64,000 nucleotides of DNA from Massilia sp. 9096 (GTDB lineage: Bacteria > Pseudomonadota > Gammaproteobacteria > Burkholderiales > Burkholderiaceae_D). Below the pieces are notes generated by a model. That model ran no database searches and was not told the DNA's origin. It saw only the letters and a program-made list of their open reading frames with translations. Below, piece by piece: positions 45,222 through 54,981 of this stretch. Position 1 is the stretch's first letter, and every line of letters starts with the position of its first letter. The translations under genes and the position numbers were made by a program. The stretch covers positions 434,001 to 498,000 of the forward strand of contig NZ_JQNN01000001.1 in NCBI RefSeq assembly GCF_000745265.1, in the 5' to 3' direction.

Positions 45222-46385
45222 ATGAGCGAAACCAACAAGACCGAAGCCGCCACGTTCAAACCGAAGAAATCGGTCGCGCTGTCCGGCGTCGCCGCCGGCA
45301 ATACCGCGCTGTGCTCGGTGGGCCGCTCCGGCAACGACCTGCATTACCGCGGCTACGACATCCTGGATGTGGCCACCAACAGCGAGTTCGAGGAGATCGC
45401 CTACCTGCTGGTGCACGGCAAGCTCCCCAACGACGGCGAACTGCGCGGCTACAAGGCCAAGCTGAAGTCCTTGCGCGGCCTGCCGCAGGCGGTCAAGGCG
45501 GCGCTGGAAACGCTGCCGGCCGGCGCCCACCCGATGGACGTGATGCGCACCGGCGCCTCGGTCCTGGGCTGCGTGCTGCCCGAGAAGGACGACCACAACG
45601 TCGCCGGCGCGCGCGACGTGGCCGATCGCCTGATGGCCTCGTTCGGCTCGATGCTGCTGTACTGGTACCACTACAGCCACAACGGCAAGCGCATCGACGT
45701 CGAGACCGACGACGACTCGATCGGCGGCCATTTCCTGCACCTGCTGCATGGCTTCAAGCCGCCCGAGGCCTGGGTCAAGGCGATGCATACCTCGCTGATC
45801 CTGTACGCCGAGCACGAGTTCAACGCCTCGACCTTCACCGCGCGCGTGATCGCCGGCACCGGCGCCGACATCCACTCGGCGATCACCGGCGCGATCGGCG
45901 CGTTGCGCGGCCCGAAGCACGGCGGCGCCAACGAAGTCGCGCTGGACATCCAGAAACGCTACGAAAACGCCGACGAAGCCGAGGCCGACATCCGTGCGCG
46001 CGTGGCCAACAAGGAAGTGGTGATCGGCTTCGGCCACCCGGTCTACACCATCTCGGATCCGCGCAACAAGGTAATCAAGGAAGTGGCGCGCTCGCTGTCG
46101 CAGCAGGGTGGATCGATGAAGATGTTCGACATCGCCGAGCGCCTGGAATCGGTCATGTGGGAAGTCAAGAAGATGTTCCCGAACCTGGACTGGTTCTCGG
46201 CCGTGTCGTACCACATGATGGGCGTGCCGACGGCGATGTTCACGCCGCTGTTCGTCATCGCGCGCACCTCGGGCTGGTCGGCCCACGTGATCGAGCAGCG
46301 TATCGACAACAAGATCATCCGTCCGAGCGCCAACTACGTCGGCCCGGAAGACCTGCAGTTCGTGCCGCTTGCCGAGCGTAAATAA
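45222..46385 (+). CDS. prpC: 2-methylcitrate synthase
   Basis: Condenses propionyl-CoA with oxaloacetate. 387 residues, 19 bp after prpB with AGGAGA upstream. Citrate synthase-fold blocks: [94 protein letters not shown] with the two catalytic His residues, [15 protein letters not shown], and a late [15 protein letters not shown]. The GNTALCSVG start and HEFNAS block are more PrpC-like than GltA-like. Substrate preference also follows from the operon. Confidence 0.96.
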   Translation: MSETNKTEAATFKPKKSVALSGVAAGNTALCSVGRSGNDLHYRGYDILDVATNSEFEEIAYLLVHGKLPNDGELRGYKAKLKSLRGLPQAVKAALETLPAGAHPMDVMRTGASVLGCVLPEKDDHNVAGARDVADRLMASFGSMLLYWYHYSHNGKRIDVETDDDSIGGHFLHLLHGFKPPEAWVKAMHTSLILYAEHEFNASTFTARVIAGTGADIHSAITGAIGALRGPKHGGANEVALDIQKRYENADEAEADIRARVANKEVVIGFGHPVYTISDPRNKVIKEVARSLSQQGGSMKMFDIAERLESVMWEVKKMFPNLDWFSAVSYHMMGVPTAMFTPLFVIARTSGWSAHVIEQRIDNKIIRPSANYVGPEDLQFVPLAERK

Positions 46386-46389
46386 GCCG

Positions 46390-46926
46390 ATGGACAGCGG
46401 CGCCATCGACGTCCGCCGGCTCGGCCCCGCCGACGTGGCCCAGTACCGCAGCCTGCGCCTGGCCAGCCTGCGCGAGCATCCGTATGCCCACGGCCCGGAC
46501 TATCGCGAGGCGATGGCGCAGGACGAGGCCTGGCATGCCAGGCGCCTGGCCAGGCAGGATTACACCTGGTTCGGCGCGTTCGACAATGCGCTCGAGGCCC
46601 CATCCTTGGTCGGCGCGATCTGCCTGCGCGCCAAGGAAGGCAGCCGCCTGCACCACACGGCCAGCCTGAACAGCCTGATGGTCGCAAGCAGTCACCAGCG
46701 CGCAGGCATCGGCCGCCTGCTGGTCGCGCACCTGATCGAGCACGCGCGCGGGTGCGCGCACCTGCGCCGCCTGACGCTCTCGCTCATCGACGGCAACGCA
46801 CCGGCCCTGCGCCTGTACGAGCGCGCCGGCTTCACCCAGTTCGGCTTCGAGCCGGACGCCATCTTCCACGAGGGCGGGTACCGCGCGCAGCGCCACCTGC
46901 ACCTCTCATTGATTGCACCTGAATGA
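46390..46926 (+). CDS. GNAT family acetyltransferase inside the prp operon
   Basis: 178-residue GCN5-related N-acetyltransferase. The acyl-CoA binding region is readable: LNSLMVASSHQRAGIGRLLVAHLIEHAR, with the Q/RxxGxG/A loop in HQRAGIGR, then a late LRLYERAGFTQFG motif. Start ATG 46390 is only 4 bp after the prpC stop, and acnD follows 15 bp later, so it is co-transcribed with the methylcitrate genes. It is not a standard methylcitrate-cycle enzyme. It might acylate a pathway enzyme or detoxify a propionate-derived metabolite; both ideas are inference from position. Confidence 0.88.
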   Translation: MDSGAIDVRRLGPADVAQYRSLRLASLREHPYAHGPDYREAMAQDEAWHARRLARQDYTWFGAFDNALEAPSLVGAICLRAKEGSRLHHTASLNSLMVASSHQRAGIGRLLVAHLIEHARGCAHLRRLTLSLIDGNAPALRLYERAGFTQFGFEPDAIFHEGGYRAQRHLHLSLIAPE

Positions 46927-46941
46927 CCGCATCGAATTAAT

Positions 46942-49542
46942 ATGAATTCCCAATATCGCAAGCCCCTGCACGGCACCAATCTGCACTACTTCGACGCGCG
47001 TGCCGCGGTCGAGGCCATCCAGGTCGGGACCTGGGATGGCCTGCCGTACACCTCGCGTGTGCTGGCCGAAAACCTGGTGCGCCGCTGCGAGCCGGCCGCG
47101 CTCGTCCCGTCGCTCAGGCAAATCATCGAGCGCAAGCGCGACCTCGACTTTCCCTGGTTCCCCGCGCGCGTGGTGTGCCACGACATCCTCGGCCAGACCG
47201 CGCTGGTCGACCTGGCCGGCCTGCGCGACGCCATCGCGCTGCAAGGGGGCGACCCGCGCCTGGTCAACCCGGTGGTGCCGACCCAGCTGGTGGTCGACCA
47301 CTCGCTGGCGGTCGAATGCGGCGGCTTCGATCCGGACGCGTTCGAGAAGAACCGCGCGATCGAGGACCGCCGCAACGAAGACCGCTTCGACTTCATCAAC
47401 TGGACCAAGCTGGCGTTTCAAAACGTCGACGTGATCCCGCCGGGGAACGGCATCCTGCACCAGATTAACCTGGAGCGCATGAGCCCCGTCGTGCAGGTCA
47501 AGGATGGCGTGGCTTTCCCGGACACGCTGGTCGGCACCGACTCGCACACGCCGATGGTCGATGCGCTGGGCGTGATCGCGATCGGCGTCGGCGGCCTGGA
47601 AGCGGAGAGCGTGATGCTGGGCCGCGCTTCCTACATGCGCCTGCCGGACATCGTCGGCGTCGAGCTGACCGGCAGGCCGCAGGAAGGCATCAGCGCCACC
47701 GACATCGTGCTGGCGCTGACCGAGTTCCTGCGCAAGTCGAAAGTGGTGTCCGCCTACCTCGAGTTCCATGGCGAAGGCGCAAGCAACCTGACGCTGGGCG
47801 ACCGCGCCACCATCTCGAACATGGCCCCGGAATACGGCGCCACCGCGGCCATGTTCGCCATCGACGAGCAGACCATCAAGTACCTCAAGCTCACCGGGCG
47901 CGACGACGATCTCGTCAAGCTGGTCGAGAGCTATGCGAAGGAAACCGGGCTGTGGGCCGACACGCTCGAGAACGCGCAGTACGAGCGCAGCTTGCGCTTC
48001 GACCTGTCGAGCGTGGTGCGCAACATCGCCGGCCCGTCCAATCCGCACAGGCGCGTGCCGACGTCCGAGCTGGCGGCCCAGGGCATCGCCGGCACGGTCG
48101 AGAACGAGCCGGGCAGGATGCCGGACGGCGCCGTGATCATCGCCGCCATCACCAGCTGCACCAACACCAACAACCCGCGCAACATGATCGCCGCGGGCCT
48201 GCTGGCGCGCAACGCCAACCGGGCCGGCCTGCTGCGCAAACCCTGGGTGAAGTCGTCGCTGGCGCCGGGGTCCAAGGCGGTGGCGCTGTACCTGGAAGCG
48301 GCGGGCCTGCTGCCGGAGCTGGAACAGCTGGGCTTCGGCATCGTCGCCTTTGCCTGCACGACCTGCAACGGCATGTCGGGCGCGCTCGACCCCGTGATCC
48401 AGCAGGAGATCGTCGAACGCGATTTGTATGCGACCGCGGTCCTGTCCGGCAACCGCAACTTCGACGGCCGCATCCATCCGTACGCCAAGCAAGCCTTCCT
48501 GGCCTCGCCGGCGCTGGTGGTGGCGTATGCGATCGCCGGCACGATCCGCTTCGACATCGAGAAGGACGTGCTGGGCACCGACGCCAATGGTAAGGAGATC
48601 CGCCTGGCCGACCTGTGGCCGAGCGACGCCGAGATCGACGCCGTGGTCGAGCAATCGGTCAAGCCGCAGCAGTTCCGCAACGTGTACGACGTGATGTTCG
48701 CGCGCCAGGAAAGCGCCGCCACGGAAGTCAGCCCGCTGTACGACTGGCGTCCCATGAGCACCTACATCCGCCGTCCGCCTTACTGGGAGGGCGCGCTGGC
48801 CGGCGAACGGTCGCTCGAGGGCATGCGGCCGCTCGCGGTCCTGGGCGACAACATCACCACCGACCATTTGTCGCCATCCAACGCCATCATGTTGGACTCG
48901 GCCGCCGGTGAATACCTGCATAAGATGGGCTTGCCGGAAGAGGACTTCAATTCCTACGCGACCCACCGCGGCGACCACCTGACCGCCCAGCGCGCGACCT
49001 TCGCCAACCCGACGCTGAAGAACGAGATGGTGCGCGACATCGCCGGCGCCGTCAAAGCCGGGTCTTTGGCGCGCATCGAGCCGGAAGGGAGAATCACGCG
49101 CATGTGGGAAGCGATCGAGACCTACATGGAGCGCAAGCAGCCCTTGATCGTGATCGCCGGCGCCGACTACGGCCAGGGTTCCTCGCGCGACTGGGCCGCC
49201 AAGGGGGTGCGCCTGGCCGGGGTCGAGGCCATCGTCGCCGAAGGCTTCGAGCGCATCCACAGGACCAACCTGGTCGGCATGGGCGTGCTGCCGCTCGAAT
49301 TCCAGCCGGGCGTGACGCGCCTCATGCTGGCCATCGACGGCAGCGAGACCTTCGACGTGGTGGGCGAGCGCACGCCGCGCGCGACGCTGACGCTGCGCAT
49401 TCACCGCAAGAGCGGCGAAACCGTCGAGGTGCCGGTCACCTGCCGCCTCGACACCGCCGAGGAGGTGTCGATCTACGAGGCCGGCGGCGTGCTGCAGCGC
49501 TTCGCGCAGGACTTCCTGGCGACCACCAAGGTCGCGGCATAA
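46942..49542 (+). CDS. acnD: Fe/S-dependent 2-methylcitrate dehydratase AcnD
   Basis: 866-residue aconitase-family enzyme converting 2-methylcitrate to 2-methyl-trans-aconitate, which PrpF then isomerises. The 4Fe-4S ligands are C406 (ITSCTNTNNPRN) and C472, C475 (ACTTCNGMSG). Other aconitase blocks: DLVGTDSHTPMVDALGVIAIGVGGLEAESVMLGRASYMRLPDIVGVELTG, GDNITTDHLSPSNAI and the substrate-binding YGQGSSRDWAAKG, all in blocks. The N terminus (YRKPLHGTNLHYFDARAAVEAI) is the AcnD type. Pairing with prpF and the absence of prpD support this assignment over AcnA. Confidence 0.95.
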   Translation: MNSQYRKPLHGTNLHYFDARAAVEAIQVGTWDGLPYTSRVLAENLVRRCEPAALVPSLRQIIERKRDLDFPWFPARVVCHDILGQTALVDLAGLRDAIALQGGDPRLVNPVVPTQLVVDHSLAVECGGFDPDAFEKNRAIEDRRNEDRFDFINWTKLAFQNVDVIPPGNGILHQINLERMSPVVQVKDGVAFPDTLVGTDSHTPMVDALGVIAIGVGGLEAESVMLGRASYMRLPDIVGVELTGRPQEGISATDIVLALTEFLRKSKVVSAYLEFHGEGASNLTLGDRATISNMAPEYGATAAMFAIDEQTIKYLKLTGRDDDLVKLVESYAKETGLWADTLENAQYERSLRFDLSSVVRNIAGPSNPHRRVPTSELAAQGIAGTVENEPGRMPDGAVIIAAITSCTNTNNPRNMIAAGLLARNANRAGLLRKPWVKSSLAPGSKAVALYLEAAGLLPELEQLGFGIVAFACTTCNGMSGALDPVIQQEIVERDLYATAVLSGNRNFDGRIHPYAKQAFLASPALVVAYAIAGTIRFDIEKDVLGTDANGKEIRLADLWPSDAEIDAVVEQSVKPQQFRNVYDVMFARQESAATEVSPLYDWRPMSTYIRRPPYWEGALAGERSLEGMRPLAVLGDNITTDHLSPSNAIMLDSAAGEYLHKMGLPEEDFNSYATHRGDHLTAQRATFANPTLKNEMVRDIAGAVKAGSLARIEPEGRITRMWEAIETYMERKQPLIVIAGADYGQGSSRDWAAKGVRLAGVEAIVAEGFERIHRTNLVGMGVLPLEFQPGVTRLMLAIDGSETFDVVGERTPRATLTLRIHRKSGETVEVPVTCRLDTAEEVSIYEAGGVLQRFAQDFLATTKVAA

Positions 49543-49551
49543 GGAAACGAC

Positions 49552-50745
49552 ATGGCCTATACCCCACAAATCAAGATTCCCGCCACCTACATGCGCGGCG
49601 GCACCAGCAAGGGCGTGTTCTTCCGCCTGCAGGACCTGCCCGAAGCCGCGCAGGTGCCCGGCGCCGCGCGCGACCAACTGTTGATGCGCGTGATCGGCAG
49701 CCCCGACCCCTACGGCAAGCAGATCGACGGCATGGGCGGCGCCACTTCCAGCACCAGCAAGACCGTCATCGCGGCCAGGAGCACGCGTCCCGGCCACGAC
49801 GTCGACTACCTGTTCGGCCAGGTCTCGATCGACAAGGCCTTCGTCGACTGGAGCGGCAACTGCGGCAACCTGTCGGCGGCGATCGGCCCGTTCGCGATCG
49901 CCAGCGGCTTCATCGACCCTGCGCGCATCCCAACCAACGGCACGGTCACGGTGACGATCTGGCAGGCCAATATCGGCAAGACCATCGTCGCCCACGTGCC
50001 GATCGCGAACGGCGAGGTGCAGGAGACGGGCGACTTCGAACTCGACGGCGTGACCTTCCCGGCGGCCGAGGTCCAGCTCGAATTCATGGACCCGGCGGCG
50101 GAAGCCGAAGGCGAGGGCGGCGGCGCGATGTTCCCGACCGGGAACCTGGTCGACGCGCTGGAAGTGCCGGGCGTCGGCACGCTCGAGGCCACGCTGATCA
50201 ATGCCGGCATCCCGACCATCTTCGTCAACGCCGCCGACATCGGCTACAGCGGCGCCGAACTGCAGGACGCGATCAATGGCGACCCGAGGGCGCTGGCGAT
50301 GTTCGAGACGATCCGGGCCTATGGCGCGATGCGCATGGGATTGATCGAGCACGTGGAGGAAGCCGCGCGCCGCCAGCACACGCCCAAGGTGGCCTTCGTG
50401 GCCCCGCCGGCCGGGTACACGTCGTCGAGCGGCAAGCAGGTGCAAGCCGAAGACATCGACCTGCTGGTGCGCGCGCTCTCGATGGGCAAGCTGCACCACG
50501 CGATGATGGGCACGGCCGCGGTCGCGATCGGCACCGCCGCGGCGATTCCCGGCACCCTGGTCAGCCTGGCCGCGGGCGGGCGCGCGCACGAAGCCGTGCG
50601 CTTCGGCCACCCGTCCGGCACCTTGCGCGTCGGCGCCGAAGCGAAACAGGAGGGCGGCGACTGGATCGTCACCAAGGCGGTGATGAGCCGAAGCGCCCGC
50701 GTGCTGATGGAAGGCTGGGTGCGCGTTCCCGGGGATACGTTCTGA
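49552..50745 (+). CDS. prpF: 2-methylaconitate cis-trans isomerase PrpF
   Basis: 397-residue enzyme of the diaminopimelate epimerase-like fold that isomerises the AcnD product so aconitase can hydrate it. Characteristic blocks: IPATYMRGGTSKGVFFRLQDLPE near the N terminus, GSPDPYGKQIDGMGGATSSTSKTVI, DWSGNCGNLSAAIGPFAI with the conserved Cys of the active site, and GHPSGTLRVGAEAK. It starts 9 bp after acnD with AAGGAAA upstream. Last gene of the operon; a long terminator hairpin follows. Confidence 0.96.
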   Translation: MAYTPQIKIPATYMRGGTSKGVFFRLQDLPEAAQVPGAARDQLLMRVIGSPDPYGKQIDGMGGATSSTSKTVIAARSTRPGHDVDYLFGQVSIDKAFVDWSGNCGNLSAAIGPFAIASGFIDPARIPTNGTVTVTIWQANIGKTIVAHVPIANGEVQETGDFELDGVTFPAAEVQLEFMDPAAEAEGEGGGAMFPTGNLVDALEVPGVGTLEATLINAGIPTIFVNAADIGYSGAELQDAINGDPRALAMFETIRAYGAMRMGLIEHVEEAARRQHTPKVAFVAPPAGYTSSSGKQVQAEDIDLLVRALSMGKLHHAMMGTAAVAIGTAAAIPGTLVSLAAGGRAHEAVRFGHPSGTLRVGAEAKQEGGDWIVTKAVMSRSARVLMEGWVRVPGDTF

Positions 50746-50778
50746 ATCGACACGAGTGAGCTGGCGTCAAAGCGCAGG

Positions 50779-50826
50779 AAAGGGCAATGGATGTTGCATA
50801 AAGGCATCATCCGTTGCCCTTTTTTT
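50779..50826 (+). terminator. rho-independent terminator after prpF
   Basis: A long stem pairs AAAGGGCAATGGATG (50779-50793) with CATCCGTTGCCCTTT (50808-50822; one T-G pair), closing a 14-nt loop and running into T residues to 50826. Confidence 0.88.
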
Positions 50827-50914
50827 GTTGTTCAGTTAATGTCCTGACAGATGTCGGTTATCATCCTGGCCACACCGAGCGGCCCGGGTACGCGGGCCTC
50901 AGCATGGAACTGGG

Positions 50915-53779
50915 ATGGATCGTGTAACGAGCAAACCGGCCGTCGTGGCCGAGGCGTTGGCGTTGATCGCAGCGCCGGCATGCGCCTGCGATGCGCAGGG
51001 CGTGGTGTGGTCGGCGAATGCCGCCATGCGGGAGCTGGTCGGGGCCGAAATCGAAGGGCGCAACCTGGCCGCGCTGTTCCACGTGCCGGCCGTGGCCGCC
51101 TCCGAGATGCGCCTGGCGCTGGCTGGAGAGCGGCACTGGAGCGGCCTGCTTGCCGGCGGCGCCGACATGCCCGAGGCGCGTGCGGTCGAGGTGCACGCGC
51201 GCCCGTTGCCGCTCGCGGCCGGCGGCGCCGGCGCCACCTTCGTGTTCTCCGAGATGAGGGCGCCGGCCGAGGTCCAGGCCGGCCTGAGCGCGCGCCTGCT
51301 GGAACAGGCCACGGTGCTCGAGCATGCGCCGGTCGGCATCGTCGTCTCGCTGCCGCACCTGATCAAGTCGTGCAATCCGCGCATGGCCGGGATGCTCGGC
51401 TACACGGTCGAGCAGCTGGTCGACAGCGATCCGGCCGACGTCTTCATGACCCCGGCGGCTTACATGGGATTCGTCGAGGAGGCGGTCGCCGTGCTGACCA
51501 CCGGCGCCCTGTTCGAGAAAGCCGAGATCCAGCTGCGCCGGCGCGACGGCAGTGCGCTCTGGTGCCGCATCCGCGCCAAGGCGGTCGACATGCGCTCGCG
51601 CCAGGCCGGCACGGTCTGGATCGTCGAAGACGTCAGCGAGGCGCGCCAGGCGCTGATCGAGAACCGCGCGATCATGACCAATGCCGCGATCGCCATCATC
51701 TTCACGCGCGATCGTGTGATCACCCGCTGCAACGGCAGCTTCACCGAAATGTTCGGCTACGCCGGCGACGAGGCGATCGGCATGTCCACGCGCGCGCTCT
51801 ACCCGAGCACGGACGACTTCGACAGGCTGGGCACGCACGCGTATGGCGTGCTGGGGCAGGGCACGCCGGTGCACGTCGAACTGGACGCGGTGCGGCGCGA
51901 CGGCACCCGCTTCTGGGCCAAGCTGATCGGTTACGCGGTCAATCCGCACGACCCTGGCCAGGGGACGATCTGGATGATCGAGGACCGCACGCGCCAGAAG
52001 CGCGACGAGCAAGCGCTGCGCAACGCGCTGCTGGAAAACCGCGCCATCCTCGACAACGCCGTGCTCGGCATCGCCGTGGTCGAGGACGGGCGCACGCTGC
52101 ACTGCAACCGCAAGATGGAAGCGCTGTTCGGCTACGACGCCGGCCACGTCGACGGGGTCAAGGTGCGTGCCCTGTATCCGGACGACGCCACCTGGATGGC
52201 GGCGCGCGCGCAGAGCCGGCGCGACTTCGAGGCCGGACGCGTGCACATGGCCGAGCACCAGATGGTGCGCGCCGACGGCACCCGTTTCTGGGCGCGCCTG
52301 TTCGGACGGCCGTTCGACCTGGCCGAGCATGGCGGGCGCAGCGTCTGGCTGATCGACGACGTCACCGCCCAGCGCGAAGCCGCCGACGCCTTGCGCCAGG
52401 CGCGCGACGAGCTCGAAGTGCGGGTCGGCGAGCGCACCGCCGAGCTGCAGGCCGAGATCGTCGAGCGGCGCCAGGCCGAGGCGCGCGTGCACCACATGGC
52501 CTACCATGACGCGCTGACCGGGCTGCCCAATCGCGCGCTGCTGTCCGAGCGGCTCGATCGCGCACTGCTGGCGGCGCGCCACGACGGCCGCAAACTGGCG
52601 CTGCTGTTCATCGACCTGGACCGCTTCAAGACCATCAACGATTCGCTCGGCCACCCGGCCGGCGACTACCTGCTCAAGGAAGTCGCCGCCCGCCTGGGCC
52701 GCGTGGTGCGCGCGACCGACACCGTGGCGCGCCTGGGCGGCGACGAATTCGTGGTGCTGGTGCCGGGCGTGCGCGCGCTCGACGATTGCGGCGTGGTCGG
52801 CGACAAGATCATCGAGGCGCTCGCCGACCCGGTCGAATTCGAGGGCCGCAGCCTGCACATCTCGCCCTCGATCGGCATCTGCCTGTACCCGGACGATGGC
52901 GAGGACGTGGCCAGCCTGATGCGCAAGGCCGACGCCGCGATGTACCAGGCCAAGGCGGCCGGCCGCAACAATTATCAGTTCTATGCCGAGCGCGAGAACG
53001 TCGCCGCCGAACGCCATTTCGAGCTCGAGACGCGCCTGCGCGGGGCCTTGGCCCGCGACGAATTCGAACTGTTCTTCCAGCCGATCGTGGCCACCGGCGA
53101 TTGCCGCGTGCGCGGCCTGGAAGTGCTGCTGCGCTGGCGCGGTCCGAACGGCGTGCTGGTCGCACCGGACGACTTCATCCCGATCCTGGAAGAGAACGGC
53201 CTGATCGTGCAGGTGGGGGAGTGGGTGATCCGTGCGGCCTGCGAACAGGCGCTGGCCTGGCGCCGCGCCGGCTTGCCGCCGGTGCCGCTGGCGATCAACC
53301 TGTCGGCGCGCCAGTTCATGCACCGCGGCCTGCCGCTGGCGGTGCGCAGCATCGTCGACGAGACCGGCATCGATCCGGGCCAGCTCGAATTCGAGATCAC
53401 CGAGACCGCGCTGATGCAGCACGGCGGCCACACGCTCGAGACGCTGGGCCAGATCAACGCCATGGGCATCCGCCTGTCGATCGACGATTTCGGCACCGGC
53501 TACTCGAGCCTGGCCTACCTGAAGCGCTTCCCGGTCCACAAGATCAAGATCGACCGCGCCTTCGTGCGCGAGCTCGAGGCCAGCAGCGAAGACCAGGCGA
53601 TCGTCGCGGCGATCATGGCGCTGGCCGGCAGCCTCGGGCTGTCGGTGGTGGCCGAGGGCGTCGAGACCGAAGGCCAGCTGGCGCTGCTGCGCCATCATGG
53701 CTGCGAGTATGCGCAGGGCTACCTGTTCGCGCGGCCGGTGCCGGCGGCGCAGGTGCCGGCGCTGCTGGCGCCGGCCTAG
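50915..53779 (+). CDS. multi-PAS GGDEF-EAL cyclic-di-GMP protein
   Basis: 954-residue soluble signalling protein without membrane segments. About four PAS domains fill residues 8-490 (for example VVEDGRTLHCNRKMEALFGYDAGHVDGVKV before a PAC region, FLAR-like VRADGTRFWARLFGRPFDL). A short coiled coil (LEVRVGERTAELQAEIVERRQAEARVHHMAYHDALTGLPNRALL) leads into the GGDEF domain, with GGDEF intact at about 608-612. The EAL domain begins near 715; its signature is EVLLRW (about 736), and Asn (AINLSARQF), Glu (FEITETAL), IDDFGTGYSSLAYL and VAEGVETEGQ are conserved. It may both make and degrade c-di-GMP. Ligands of the PAS domains are unknown. Confidence 0.93.
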   Translation: MDRVTSKPAVVAEALALIAAPACACDAQGVVWSANAAMRELVGAEIEGRNLAALFHVPAVAASEMRLALAGERHWSGLLAGGADMPEARAVEVHARPLPLAAGGAGATFVFSEMRAPAEVQAGLSARLLEQATVLEHAPVGIVVSLPHLIKSCNPRMAGMLGYTVEQLVDSDPADVFMTPAAYMGFVEEAVAVLTTGALFEKAEIQLRRRDGSALWCRIRAKAVDMRSRQAGTVWIVEDVSEARQALIENRAIMTNAAIAIIFTRDRVITRCNGSFTEMFGYAGDEAIGMSTRALYPSTDDFDRLGTHAYGVLGQGTPVHVELDAVRRDGTRFWAKLIGYAVNPHDPGQGTIWMIEDRTRQKRDEQALRNALLENRAILDNAVLGIAVVEDGRTLHCNRKMEALFGYDAGHVDGVKVRALYPDDATWMAARAQSRRDFEAGRVHMAEHQMVRADGTRFWARLFGRPFDLAEHGGRSVWLIDDVTAQREAADALRQARDELEVRVGERTAELQAEIVERRQAEARVHHMAYHDALTGLPNRALLSERLDRALLAARHDGRKLALLFIDLDRFKTINDSLGHPAGDYLLKEVAARLGRVVRATDTVARLGGDEFVVLVPGVRALDDCGVVGDKIIEALADPVEFEGRSLHISPSIGICLYPDDGEDVASLMRKADAAMYQAKAAGRNNYQFYAERENVAAERHFELETRLRGALARDEFELFFQPIVATGDCRVRGLEVLLRWRGPNGVLVAPDDFIPILEENGLIVQVGEWVIRAACEQALAWRRAGLPPVPLAINLSARQFMHRGLPLAVRSIVDETGIDPGQLEFEITETALMQHGGHTLETLGQINAMGIRLSIDDFGTGYSSLAYLKRFPVHKIKIDRAFVRELEASSEDQAIVAAIMALAGSLGLSVVAEGVETEGQLALLRHHGCEYAQGYLFARPVPAAQVPALLAPA

Positions 53780-53782
53780 GGG

Positions 53783-54547
53783 TCACTCGATGGTCGCGAT
53801 GACCGGGGTGTGATCGGACGGCTGCTCCCACTTGCGCGGTTCGCGGTCGATGGTGCAGGCGGTGCAGCGCGCGGCCAGCGCCTTTGAGAGCAGGATGTGG
53901 TCGATGCGCAGGCCGCGGTTGCGGCGGAACGCCATCTGGCGGTAGTCCCACCAGCTGTACTGTTTTTCCGGCTGCTCGAACAGGCGGAAGGCGTCGCTCA
54001 GGCCCAGGCCCAGCAGGGCGCGCAGCGCCTCGCGCTCCGGGTCCGAGCAGTGGATCTGGCCGGCCCACTCGGCCGGGTCGTGCACGTCGCGGTCGTCGGG
54101 CGCGATGTTGTAGTCGCCCAGGATCGCGAACTGCGCGTGCGCCGCCATCTCTTCCTTGACCCAGGTGCGCAGCGCGTCCAGCCAGGCCATCTTGTAGACG
54201 AACTTGTCGGAGTCGAGCGCCTGGCCGTTCACGACATAGGCGCAGATCACGCGCACGCCCTGCACGGTGGCGGCGATCAGGCGCTGCTGCTCGTCCGGGA
54301 AGTGCGGGTTGTTGCGCACCACGTCGGTCAGTTCATGCCTGGACAGGATCGCCACGCCGTTGTAGGTCTTCTGGCCGGTGAACGCGACCTGGTAGCCGGC
54401 CGCGTTGATCTCGTCGACCGGGAATTTGTCGTCGGTGAGCTTGGTCTCCTGGATGCAGAGCACGTCGACCGGGTTGGTTTGGAGCCACTGCAGCAGGTGC
54501 GGCAGGCGCACTTTGAGGGAGTTGACGTTCCAGGTTGCTATCTTCAT
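53783..54547 (-). CDS. xth: exodeoxyribonuclease III
   Basis: 254-residue AP endonuclease/3'-5' exonuclease of base-excision repair. Endonuclease/exonuclease/phosphatase landmarks: MKIATWNVNSLKVRLPHLLQWL with N7, the metal Glu E34 in CIQETKLTD, AILGDYNIAPDDRDVHDP with catalytic Asp/Asn, LRIDHILLSKAL, and the terminal SDHTPVIATI with the catalytic His. It converges with the GGDEF-EAL gene with a 3-bp gap and no visible terminator, so the transcripts probably overlap. The ATG start at 54547 gives a standard N terminus. Confidence 0.96.
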   Translation of the reverse strand: MKIATWNVNSLKVRLPHLLQWLQTNPVDVLCIQETKLTDDKFPVDEINAAGYQVAFTGQKTYNGVAILSRHELTDVVRNNPHFPDEQQRLIAATVQGVRVICAYVVNGQALDSDKFVYKMAWLDALRTWVKEEMAAHAQFAILGDYNIAPDDRDVHDPAEWAGQIHCSDPEREALRALLGLGLSDAFRLFEQPEKQYSWWDYRQMAFRRNRGLRIDHILLSKALAARCTACTIDREPRKWEQPSDHTPVIATIE

Positions 54548-54981
54548 GTTGTGTAGTCTCTTTCAGGTCGTGCGGCCCGCTTGCGGGCGCCGCGCATGAT
54601 ACCAGCTTGCTCGACGCCCGCCGGCCGGCACGGCGGCTCCGGCCGGCAGCACACTCCATGTGGCGGCTTCTCAAGGCTGCGCCTGTTAACGGTGCAACAC
54701 CCGGTGCACGATTGCCACTATTTGCGCGAATTACAACGAAATTGGCGTAGAATTATTGCTCGGTGGTTAGATTGCATGTGTGGGTGTGGTCAAGCGGTCC
54801 GAACTGTGACATGATGTAACAATGCCGGCAAGTAATGAGGCGTGTCAGTATCGTTTGCTGCCGCAAGAGAAAAATTGCAGTAAGCCAACGTACCTTGTAG
54901 TATTGGCATAAGACAAGCCAAGTATCCGTAAGCACCCAACCGTGCTTGTTAGGTAACGATCAGCTTTATAAAAGGACAGCA
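54548..54981. other. gene-free 434-bp region
   Basis: No convincing gene. It is AT-richer than its surroundings and should contain the xth promoter (minus) and the promoter of the downstream small gene (plus). A possible -35/-10 pair lies at 54875-54903, and a 6-bp AAGCAC/GTGCTT hairpin at 54930-54947. No tRNA fold was found. Confidence 0.5.
54875..54903 (+). promoter_or_regulatory. possible sigma-70 promoter of the small gene at 54982
   Basis: TTGCAG, a 17-bp spacer and TAGTAT give a moderate match to the consensus about 80 bp upstream of the start codon. Confidence 0.35.

Noticed and set aside
46906..50610. Very long open frame on the minus strand (1234 residues)
   Set aside because: It is antisense to acnD and prpF, whose motifs are unambiguous. 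Its composition is a codon-shadow pattern without domains.
54548..54981. tRNA or small structured RNA in the long gap
   Set aside because: No cloverleaf, CCA end or strong paired structure was found; only a weak 6-bp hairpin.
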